A DNA stretch of 64,000 nucleotides from Limanda limanda (Eukaryota; Chordata; Actinopteri; Pleuronectiformes; Pleuronectidae): assembly GCF_963576545.1 (NCBI RefSeq), contig NW_026870403.1, positions 54,247 through 118,246 on the forward strand. The letters are read 5' to 3'. The notes under the pieces are model-generated. The model was not told the origin of the DNA, ran no database searches, and saw only the letters and a list, made by a program, of their open reading frames with translations. A program made the position numbers and the translations under genes. Positions within the stretch are counted from its first letter, which is position 1, and every line of letters begins with the position of its first letter. Below are positions 1-8,857 of this stretch, one piece after another.

Positions 1-88
1 TGAAAAAGTCAAAATGTTAACCATTGCTTCCAAAAAAGGCTTATCTCCCCGTTTCCAGCTGTTTAGTGACATTTGGGATGATGTGTGA
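1..88 (+). repeat. Reference A2 monomer (88 bp)
   Basis: This A subtype has the head gtcaaaatgttaaccattgc in place of the A1 head, introducing a GTTAAC palindrome and losing one base. The ttaaccatt segment resembles the B1 head (tttaaccatttc), so A2 looks intermediate between A and B in its first 30 bases. It nearly always follows a B monomer whose tail reads tggagctgatatg or tggaactgatatg. Confidence 0.88.
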
Positions 89-177
89 TGAAAAATTCAA
101 GAATTTAACCTTTTCTTCCAAAAATAGGGAGATCTCCCTGTTTCCAGCGCTTTTCTGACACTTGGGCTGATATGTGA
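89..177 (+). repeat. B3 monomer with palindromic gggagatctccc centre
   Basis: This B subtype reads ccttttcttcc, then aaaaatagggag in place of aaaaaaggctt, and ends cttgggctgatatgtga. The change creates a perfect 14-bp palindrome at 126-139. Further copies with tagggag are at about 4165, 8946, 14349, 47079, 58733, 60149, 62098 and 63163. A sister form with aaaaaagggag occurs in several blocks, for example near 5090, 9 kb upstream of its 14-18 kb relatives, and at 30.0, 35.1, 39.5, 42.7 and 48.1 kb. B3 is usually followed by an A3 monomer. Confidence 0.85.
126..139. other. 14-bp perfect palindrome in a B3 monomer
   Basis: AGGGAGATCTCCCT is its own reverse complement. It arises because B3 has gggag in place of ggctt immediately before atctccct. 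Symmetry stops at both flanks (t or a on the left, g on the right). A second clear copy is at 4202-4215. Biological relevance is unknown; it may be a chance by-product. Confidence 0.7.
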
Positions 178-1330
178 TGAAAAAGTCAGAAATCTTAATC
201 AATAATTCCAAAAAAAGGCTTATCTCCCCGTTTCCAGCTGTTTAGTGACATTTGGGATGATGTGTGATGAAAAATTCAAGAATTTAACCATTTCTTCCAA
301 AAAAGGCTTATCTCCCTGTTTCCAGCGCTTTTCTGACACTTGGGCTGACATGTGATGAAAAAGTCAGAAATCTTAATCAATGCTTCCAAAAAAGGCTTAT
401 CTCCCCGTTTCCAGCTGTTTAGTGACATTTGGGATGATGTGTGATGAAAAATTCAAGAATTTAACCATTTCTTCCAAAAAAGGCTTATCTCCCTGTTTCC
501 AGCGCTTTTCTGACACTTGGGCTGACATGTGATCAAAAAGTCAGAAATCTTAATCAATGCTTCCAAAAAAGGCTTATCTCCCCGTTTCCAGCTGTTTAGT
601 GACATTTGGGATGATGTGTGATGAAAAATTCAAGAATTTAACCATTTCTTCCAAAAAAGGCTTATCTCCCTGTTTCCAGCGCTTTTCTGACACTTGGGCT
701 GACATGTGATGAAAAAGTCAGAAATCTTAATCAATGCTTCCAAAAAAGGCTTATCTCCCCGTTTCCAGCTGTTTAGTGACATTTGGGATGAAATGTGATG
801 AAAAATTCAAGAATTTAACCATTTCTTCCAAAAAAGGCTTATCTCCCTGTTTCCAGCGCTTTTCTGACACTTGGGCTGACATGTGATGAAAAAGTCAGAA
901 ATCTTAATCAATGCTTCCAAAAAAGGCTTATCTCCCCGTTTCCAGCTGTTTAGTGACATTTGGGATGATGTGTGATGAAAAATTCAAGAATTTAACCTTT
1001 TCTTCCAAAAAAAGGCTTATCTCCCTGTTTCCAGCGCTTTTCTGACACTGGAACTGATATGTGATGAAAAAGTCAAAATGTTAACCATTGCTTCCAAAAA
1101 AGGCTTATCTCCCCGTTTCCAGCTGTTTAGTGACATTTGGGATGATGTGTGATGAAAAATTCAAGAATTTAACCTTTTCTTCCAAAAAAAGGCAGATCTC
1201 CCTGTTTCCAGCGCTTTTCTGACACTTGGGCTGACATGTGATGAAAAAGTCAGAAATCTTAATCAATGCTTCCAAAAAAGGCTTATCTCCCCGTTTCCAG
1301 CTGTTTAGTGACATTTGGGATGATGTGTGA

Positions 1331-1419
1331 TGAAAAATTCAAGAATTTAACCTTTTCTTCCAAAAAAAGGCAGATCTCCCTGTTTCCAGCGCTTTTCTGA
1401 CACTGGAGCTGATATGTGA
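1331..1419 (+). repeat. Reference B2 monomer (ggcagatctccc, tggagctgatatg tail)
   Basis: This B subtype has ccttttcttcc, an A7 run, ggcagatctccc (containing an AGATCT palindrome) and a distinctive tail cactggagctgatatgtga. A sister tail reads tggaactgatatg. The ggcag centre and the tgga tail can be separated, as in B monomers near 5.64, 50.64, 54.37 and 57.37 kb that have a B1 head with a tgga tail. The next monomer is normally A2. Confidence 0.85.
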
Positions 1420-1507
1420 TGAAAAAGTCAAAATGTTAACCATTGCTTCCAAAAAAGGCTTATCTCCCCATTTCCAGCTGTTTAGTGACATTTGGGATGA
1501 TGTGTGA
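1420..1507 (+). repeat. A2T monomer (ccccatttcc, CpG lost)
   Basis: This A2 monomer has cccCGtttcc changed to cccCAtttcc at 1470. The CpG becomes CpA, the expected product of minus-strand 5-methylcytosine deamination at a CpG, although the cause cannot be proved from one sequence. The change removes the CG of the CENP-B-like core. Many copies exist, for example near 2.13, 2.48, 6.03, 6.38, 11.0, 16.4, 20.0, 22.1, 22.4, 25.3, 28.6, 33.0, 36.6, 40.9, 44.2, 48.9, 52.6 and 57.0 kb. Confidence 0.85.
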
Positions 1508-3014
1508 TGAAAAATTCAAGAATTTAACCATTTCTTCCAAAAAAGGCAGATCTCCCTGTTTCCAGCGCTTTTCTGACACTTGGGCTGACATGTGATGAAA
1601 AAGTCAGAAATCTTAATCAATGCTTCCAAAAAAGGCTTATCTCCCCGTTTCCAGCTGTTTAGTGACATTTGGGATGATGTGTGATGAAAAATTCAAGAAT
1701 TTAACCTTTTCTTCCAAAAAAAGGCAGATCTCCCTGTTTCCAGCGCTTTTCTGACACTGGAACTGATATGTGATGAAAAAGTCAAAATGTTAACCATTGC
1801 TTCCAAAAAAGGCTTATCTCCCCGTTTCCAGCTGTTTAGTGACATTTGGGATGATGTGTGATGAAAAATTCAAGAATTTAACCATTTCTTCCAAAAAAGG
1901 CTTATCTCCCTGTTTCCAGCGCTTTTCTGACACTTGGGCTGACATGTGATGAAAAAGTCAGAAATCTTAATCAATGCTTCCAAAAAAGGCTTATCTCCCC
2001 GTTTCCAGCTGTTTAGTGACATTTGGGATGATGTGTGATGAAAAATTCAAGAATTTAACCTTTTCTTCCAAAAAAAGGCAGATCTCCCTGTTTCCAGCGC
2101 TTTTCTGACACTGGAGCTGATATGTGATGAAAAAGTCAAAATGTTAACCATTGCTTCCAAAAAAGGCTTATCTCCCCATTTCCAGCTGTTTAGTGACATT
2201 TGGGATGATGTGTGATGAAAAATTCAAGAATTTAACCTTTTCTTCCGAAAAAAGGCAGATCTCCCTGTTTCCAGCGCTTTTCTGACACTTGGGCTGATAT
2301 GTGATGAAAAAGTCAGAAATCTTAATCAATGCTTCCAAAAAAGGCTTATCTCCCCGTTTCCAGCTGTTTAGTGACATTTGGGATGATGTGTGATGAAAAA
2401 TTCAAGAATTTAACCTTTTCTTCCAAAAAAAGGCAGATCTCCCTGTTTCCAGCGCTTTTCTGACACTGGAGCTGATATGTGATGAAAAAGTCAAAATGTT
2501 AACCATTGCTTCCAAAAAAGGCTTATCTCCCCATTTCCAGCTGTTTAGTGACATTTGGGATGATGTGTGATGAAAAATTCAAGAATTTAACCTTTTCTTC
2601 CAAAAATAGGGAGATCTCCCTGTTTCCAGCGCTTTTCTGACACTTGGGCTGACATGTGATGAAAAAGTCAGAAATCATAATCAATGCTTCCAAAAAAGGC
2701 TTATCTCCCGGTTTCCAGCTGTTTAGTGACATTTGGGATGATGTGTGATGAAAAATTCAAGAATTTAACCATTTCTTCCAAAAAAGGCTTATCTCCCTGT
2801 TTCCAGCGCTTTTCTGACACTTGGGCTGACATGTGATGAAAAAGTCAGAAATCTTAATCAATGCTTCCAAAAAAGGCTTATCTCCCCGTTTCCAGCTGTT
2901 TAGTGACATTTGGGATGATGTGTGATGAAAAATTCAAGAATTTAACCTTTTCTTCCAAAAAAAGGCAGATCTCCCTGTTTCCAGCGCTTTTCTGACATTG
3001 GAGCTGATATGTGA

Positions 3015-3102
3015 TGAAAAAGTCAAAATGTTAACCATTGCTTCCAAAAAAGGCTTATCTCCTCGTTTCCAGCTGATTAGTGACATTTGGGATGATGTGT
3101 GA
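3015..3102 (+). repeat. A2R monomer (cctcgtttcc, agctgatta) with linked ttaaag B partner
   Basis: This A2 subtype has ccccg changed to cctcg and agctgtttag changed to agctgattag. The following B monomer (3103-3190) always carries ttaaagaattt in place of ttcaagaattt. Fifteen copies start near 3015, 3546, 7088, 7796, 8327, 12137, 13199, 13730, 17540, 38005, 38802, 42079, 45623, 46420 and 62715. They cluster at 3-18 kb and 38-47 kb with one isolated copy near the right end. The CGGG of the CENP-B-like motif becomes CGAG on the minus strand. Confidence 0.85.
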
Positions 3103-3190
3103 TGAAAAATTAAAGAATTTAACCATTTCTTCCAAAAAAGGCTTATCTCCCTGTTTCCAGCGCTTTTCTGACACTTGGGCTGACATGTGA

Positions 3191-3279
3191 TGAAAAAGTC
3201 AGAAATCTTAATCAATGCTTCCAAAAAAGGCTTATCTCCCCGTTTCCAGCTGTTTAGTGACATTTGGGATGATGTGTGA
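3191..3279 (+). repeat. Reference A1 monomer (89 bp)
   Basis: This is a clean example of the commonest A monomer. It starts tgaaaaagtcagaaatctta, continues with atcaatgcttcc, an A6 run, ggcttatctccccgtttcc and agctgtttagtgacatttgg, and ends gatgatgtgtga. It holds one CpG (in cccCGttt) and one CAGCTG palindrome. On the minus strand it carries the CENP-B-box-like 17-mer annotated separately. A1 normally follows a B monomer ending cttgggctgacatgtga. Confidence 0.9.
3238..3254 (-). other. CENP-B-box-like 17-mer in A monomers (representative copy)
   Basis: On the minus strand this reads AACAGCTGGAAACGGGG. Compared with the mammalian CENP-B box core NTTCGNNNNANNCGGGN, it matches G5, A10 and C13-G16 (six of nine core positions) and fails at T2, T3 and C4. 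The ten bases TGGAAACGGG are identical to the 3' part of the human-type box TTCGTTGGAARCGGGA. The motif recurs in A1, unmodified A2 and A3 monomers, so about once per 177 bp. B monomers read TGGAAACAGGG instead. Binding by CENP-B or any related protein is unproven, and the 5' half is poor. Confidence 0.45.
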
Positions 3280-3367
3280 TGAAAAATTCAAGAATTTAAC
3301 CATTTCTTCCAAAAAAGGCTTATCTCCCTGTTTCCAGCGCTTTTCTGACACTTGGGCTGACATGTGA
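3280..3367 (+). repeat. Reference B1 monomer (88 bp)
   Basis: This is a clean example of the commonest B monomer. It starts tgaaaaattcaagaatttaa, continues with ccatttcttcc, an A6 run, ggcttatctccctgtttcc, agcgcttttctgacac, and ends cttgggctgacatgtga. By hand alignment it differs from A1 at about 16 of 89 columns, with differences clustered at positions 8-28 and 60-84 and a nearly invariant centre. Its single CpG lies in the AGCGCT palindrome. The A-type cccCGttt is cccTGttt here, so B lacks the CENP-B-like core. Confidence 0.9.
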
Positions 3368-3633
3368 TGAAAAAGTCAGAAATCTTAATCAATGCTTCCA
3401 AAAAAGGCTTATCTCCCCGTTTCCAGCTGTTTAGTGACATTTGGGATGATGTGTGATGAAAAATTCAAGAATTTAACCTTTTCTTCCAAAAAAAGGCAGA
3501 TCTCCCTGTTTCCAGCGCTTTTCTGACACTGGAGCTGATATGTGATGAAAAAGTCAAAATGTTAACCATTGCTTCCAAAAAAGGCTTATCTCCTCGTTTC
3601 CAGCTGATTAGTGACATTTGGGATGATGTGTGA

Positions 3634-3721
3634 TGAAAAATTAAAGAATTTAACCATTTCTTCCAAAAGAGGCTTATCTCCCTGTTTCCAGCGCTTGTCT
3701 GACACTTGGGCTGACATGTGA
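3634..3721 (+). repeat. B1' monomer (aaaagaggc and gcttgtctg)
   Basis: This B monomer carries ttaaag plus two linked private changes: aaaaaaggc to aaaagaggc, and gcttttctg to gcttgtctg. It directly follows an A2R monomer. Copies start near 3634, 7176, 8415, 13818, 38890, 42167 and 46508. It is a useful marker because every copy sits inside one of the multi-kilobase duplications, at spacings of 4781, 5403, 3277 and 4341 bp. Confidence 0.8.
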
Positions 3722-4076
3722 TGAAAAAGTCAGAAATCTTAATCAATGCTTCCAAAAAAGGCTTATCTCCCCGTTTCCAGCTGTTTAGTGACATTTGGGA
3801 TGATGTGTGATGAAAAATTCAAGAATTTAACCATTTCTTCCAAAAAAGGCTTATCTCCCTGTTTCCAGCGCTTTTCTGACACTTGGGCTGACATGTGATG
3901 AAAAAGTCAGAAATCTTAATCAATGCTTCCAAAAAAGGCTTATCTCCCCGTTTCCAGCTGTTTAGTGACATTTGGGATGATGTGTGATGAAAAATTCAAG
4001 AATTTAACCTTTTCTTCCAAAAAAAGGCAGATCTCCCTGTTTCCAGCGCTTTTCTGACACTGGAACTGATATGTGA

Positions 4077-7000
4077 TGAAAAAGTCAAAATGTTAACCAT
4101 TGCTTCCAAAAAAGGCTTATCTCCCCGTTTCCAGCTGTTTAGTGACATTTGGGATGATGTGTGATGAAAAATTCAAGAATTTAACCTTTTCTTCCAAAAA
4201 TAGGGAGATCTCCCTGTTTCCAGCGCTTTTCTGACACTTGGGCTGATATGTGATGAAAAAGTCAGAAATCTTAATCAATAATTCCAAAAAAGGCTTATCT
4301 CCCCGTTTCCAGCTGTTTAGTGACATTTGGGATGATGTGTGATGAAAAATTCAAGAATTTAACCATTTCTTCCAAAAAAGGCTTATCTCCCTGTTTCCAG
4401 CGCTTTTCTGACACTTGGGCTGACATGTGATGAAAAAGTCAGAAATCTTAATCAATGCTTCCAAAAAAGGCTTATCTCCCCGTTTCCAGCTGTTTAGTGA
4501 CATTTGGGATGATGTGTGATGAAAAATTCAAGAATTTAACCATTTCTTCCAAAAAAGGCTTATCTCCCTGTTTCCAGCGCTTTTCTGACACTTGGGCTGA
4601 CATGTGATGAAAAAGTCAGAAATCTTAATCAATGCTTCCAAAAAAGGCTTATCTCCCCGTTTCCAGCTGTTTAGTGACATTTGGGATGAAATGTGATGAA
4701 AAATTCAAGAATTTAACCATTTCTTCCAAAAAAGGCTTATCTCCCTGTTTCCAGCGCTTTTCTGACACTTGGGCTGACATGTGATGAAAAAGTCAGAAAT
4801 CTTAATCAATGCTTCCAAAAAAGGCTTATCTCCCCGTTTCCAGCTGTTTAGTGACATTTGGGATGATGTGTGATGAAAAATTCAAGAATTTAACCTTTTC
4901 TTCCAAAAAAAGGCTTATCTCCCTGTTTCCAGCGCTTTTCTGACACTGGAACTGATATGTGATGAAAAAGTCAAAATGTTAACCATTGCTTCCAAAAAAG
5001 GCTTATCTCCCCGTTTCCAGCTGTTTAGTGACATTTGGGATGATGTGTGATGAAAAATTCAAGAATTTAACCTTTTCTTCCAAAAAAAGGGAGATCTCCC
5101 TGTTTCCAGCGCTTTTCTGACACTTGGGCTGATATGTGATGAAAAAGTCAGAAATCTTAATCAATAATTCCAAAAAAGGCTTATCTCCCCGTTTCCAGCT
5201 GTTTAGTGACATTTGGGATGATTTGTGATGAAAAATTCAAGAATTTAACCATTTCTTCCAAAAAAGGCTTATCTCCCTGTTTCCAGCGCTTTTCTGACAC
5301 TTGGGCTGACATGTGATGAAAAACTCAGAAATCTTAATCAATGCTTCCAAAAAAGGCTTATCTCCCCGTTTCCAGCTGTTTAGTGACATTTGGGATGATG
5401 TGTGATGAAAAATTCAAGAATTTAACCATTTCTTCCAAAAAAGGCTTATCTCCCTGTTTCCAGCGCTTTTCTGACACTTGGGCTGACATGTGATGAAAAA
5501 GTCAAAATGTTAACCATTGCTTCCAAAAAAGGCTTATCTCCCCGTTTCCAGCTGTTTAGTGACATTTGGGATGATGTGTGATGAAAAATTCAAGAATTTA
5601 ACCATTTCTTCCAAAAAAGGCTTATCTCCCTGTTTCCAGCGCTTTTCTGACACTGGAACTGATATGTGATGAAAAAGTCAAAATGTTAACCATTGCTTCC
5701 AAAAAAGGCTTATCTCCCCGTTTCCAGCTGTTTAGTGACATTTGGGATGATGTGTGATGAAAAATTCAAGAATTTAACCATTTCTTCCAAAAAAGGCTTA
5801 TCTCCCTGTTTCCAGCGCTTTTCTGACACTTGGGCTGACATGTGATGAAAAAGTCAGAAATCTTAATCAATGCTTCCAAAAAAGGCTTATCTCCCCGTTT
5901 CCAGCTGTTTAGTGACATTTGGGATGATGTGTGATGAAAAATTCAAGAATTTAACCTTTTCTTCCAAAAAAAGGCAGATCTCCCTGTTTCCAGCGCTTTT
6001 CTGACACTGGAGCTGATATGTGATGAAAAAGTCAAAATGTTAACCATTGCTTCCAAAAAAGGCTTATCTCCCCATTTCCAGCTGTTTAGTGACATTTGGG
6101 ATGATGTGTGATGAAAAATTCAAGAATTTAACCTTTTCTTCCGAAAAAAGGCAGATCTCCCTGTTTCCAGCGCTTTTCTGACACTTGGGCTGATATGTGA
6201 TGAAAAAGTCAGAAATCTTAATCAATGCTTCCAAAAAAGGCTTATCTCCCCGTTTCCAGCTGTTTAGTGACATTTGGGATGATGTGTGATGAAAAATTCA
6301 AGAATTTAACCTTTTCTTCCAAAAAAAGGCAGATCTCCCTGTTTCCAGCGCTTTTCTGACACTGGAGCTGATATGTGATGAAAAAGTCAAAATGTTAACC
6401 ATTGCTTCCAAAAAAGGCTTATCTCCCCATTTCCAGCTGTTTAGTGACATTTGGGATGATGTGTGATGAAAAATTCAAGAATTTAACCTTTTCTTCCAAA
6501 AATAGGGAGATCTCCCTGTTTCCAGCGCTTTTCTGACACTTGGGCTGATATGTGATGAAAAAGTCAGAAATCTTAATCAATAATTCCAAAAAAGGCTTAT
6601 CTCCCCGTTTCTAGCTGTTTAGTGACATTTGGGATGATGTGTGATGAAAAATTCAAGAATTTAACCATTTCTTCCAAAAAAGGCTTATCTCCCTGTTTCC
6701 AGCGCTTTTCTGACACTTGGGCTGACATGTGATGAAAAAGTCAGAAATCATAATCAATGCTTCCAAAAAAGGCTTATCTCCCCGTTTCCAGCTGTTTAGT
6801 GACATTTGGGATGATGTGTGATGAAAAATTCAAGAATTTAACCATTTCTTCCAAAAAAGGCTTATCTCCCTGTTTCCAGCGCTTTTCTGACACTTGGGCT
6901 GACATGTGATGAAAAAGTCAGAAATCTTAATCAATGCTTCCAAAAAAGGCTTATCTCCCCGTTTCCAGCTGTTTAGTGACATTTGGGATGATGTGTGATG

Positions 7001-8857
7001 AAAAATTCAAGAATTTAACCTTTTCTTCCAAAAAAAGGCAGATCTCCCTGTTTCCAGCGCTTTTCTGACATTGGAGCTGATATGTGATGAAAAAGTCAAA
7101 ATGTTAACCATTGCTTCCAAAAAAGGCTTATCTCCTCGTTTCCAGCTGATTAGTGACATTTGGGATGATGTGTGATGAAAAATTAAAGAATTTAACCATT
7201 TCTTCCAAAAGAGGCTTATCTCCCTGTTTCCAGCGCTTGTCTGACACTTGGGCTGACATGTGATGAAAAAGTCAGAAATCTTAATCAATGCTTCCAAAAA
7301 AGGCTTATCTCCCCGTTTCCAGCTGTTTAGTGACATTTGGGATGATGTGTGATGAAAAATTCAAGAATTTAACCATTTCTTCCAAAAAAGGCTTATCTCC
7401 CTGTTTCCAGCGCTTTTCTGACACTTGGGCTGACATGTGATGAAAAAGTCAGAAATCTTAATCAATGCTTCCAAAAAAGGCTTATCTCCCCGTTTCCAGC
7501 TGTTTAGTGACATTTGGGATGATGTGTGATGAAAAATTCAAGAATTTAACCATTTCTTCCAAAAAAGGCTTATCTCCCTGTTTCCAGCGCTTTTCTGACA
7601 CTTGGGCTGACATGTGATGAAAAAGTCAGAAATCTTAATCAATGCTTCCAAAAAAGGCTTATCTCCCCGTTTCCAGCTGTTTAGTGACATTTGGGATGAT
7701 GTGTGATGAAAAATTCAAGAATTTAACCTTTTCTTCCAAAAAAAGGCAGATCTCCCTGTTTCCAGCGCTTTTCTGACATTGGAGCTGATATGTGATGAAA
7801 AAGTCAAAATGTTAACCATTGCTTCCAAAAAAGGCTTATCTCCTCGTTTCCAGCTGATTAGTGACATTTGGGATGATGTGTGATGAAAAATTAAAGAATT
7901 TAACCATTTCTTCCAAAAAAGGCTTATCTCCCTGTTTCCAGCGCTTTTCTGACACTTGGGCTGACATGTGATGAAAAAGTCAGAAATCTTAATCAATGCT
8001 TCCAAAAAAGGCTTATCTCCCCGTTTCCAGCTGTTTAGTGACATTTGGGATGATGTGTGATGAAAAATTCAAGAATTTAACCATTTCTTCCAAAAAAGGC
8101 TTATCTCCCTGTTTCCAGCGCTTTTCTGACACTTGGGCTGACATGTGATGAAAAAGTCAGAAATCTTAATCAATGCTTCCAAAAAAGGCTTATCTCCCCG
8201 TTTCCAGCTGTTTAGTGACATTTGGGATGATGTGTGATGAAAAATTCAAGAATTTAACCTTTTCTTCCAAAAAAAGGCAGATCTCCCTGTTTCCAGCGCT
8301 TTTCTGACACTGGAGCTGATATGTGATGAAAAAGTCAAAATGTTAACCATTGCTTCCAAAAAAGGCTTATCTCCTCGTTTCCAGCTGATTAGTGACATTT
8401 GGGATGATGTGTGATGAAAAATTAAAGAATTTAACCATTTCTTCCAAAAGAGGCTTATCTCCCTGTTTCCAGCGCTTGTCTGACACTTGGGCTGACATGT
8501 GATGAAAAAGTCAGAAATCTTAATCAATGCTTCCAAAAAAGGCTTATCTCCCCGTTTCCAGCTGTTTAGTGACATTTGGGATGATGTGTGATGAAAAATT
8601 CAAGAATTTAACCATTTCTTCCAAAAAAGGCTTATCTCCCTGTTTCCAGCGCTTTTCTGACACTTGGGCTGACATGTGATGAAAAAGTCAGAAATCTTAA
8701 TCAATGCTTCCAAAAAAGGCTTATCTCCCCGTTTCCAGCTGTTTAGTGACATTTGGGATGATGTGTGATGAAAAATTCAAGAATTTAACCTTTTCTTCCA
8801 AAAAAAGGCAGATCTCCCTGTTTCCAGCGCTTTTCTGACACTGGAACTGATATGTGA
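4077..8857. repeat. Block 2: 27 dimers, period 4781 bp to block 3
   Basis: Positions of about 2.71-4.60 kb match about 7.49-9.38 kb at a 4781-bp shift, including A2R, B1', the tggaactg tail and B3-A3. After that point the offset becomes 4958 bp, because block 3 has one extra dimer with a gatc junction. Three A2R cassettes (7088, 7796, 8327) lie close together, so the 7.0-8.6 kb interval is itself locally duplicated. Nothing but satellite is present. Confidence 0.8.
4254..4342 (+). repeat. Reference A3 monomer (aataattcc variant)
   Basis: This A subtype differs from A1 by aatcaataattcc in place of aatcaatgcttcc. It typically follows a B3 monomer (tail cttgggctgatatgtga), so B3-A3 moves as a linked pair. 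The copy at 178-267 has seven A's in the A-run and is 90 bp long. Confidence 0.85.

Larger units (their letters stand above)
1..4076. repeat. Block 1: 23 dimers, from A2-B3 to the next A2-B3
   Basis: The block begins at an A2-B3 pair and ends where the next A2-B3 starts at 4077. Marker order is B3-A3, gatc junction (526-535), gatgaaatg variant (790), B2-like tail, A2T dimers, an aatcataatc copy (about 2690), a ctgacattgg tail (about 2995), two A2R cassettes and B1'. The same markers in nearly the same order recur in blocks 2 and 3. Nothing but satellite is present. Confidence 0.8.

Noticed and set aside
126..139. Rho-independent terminator or operator at the gggagatctccc palindrome
   Set aside because: It has no loop and no coding context, it is repeated within a satellite, and the nearby A-runs are part of the monomer consensus.
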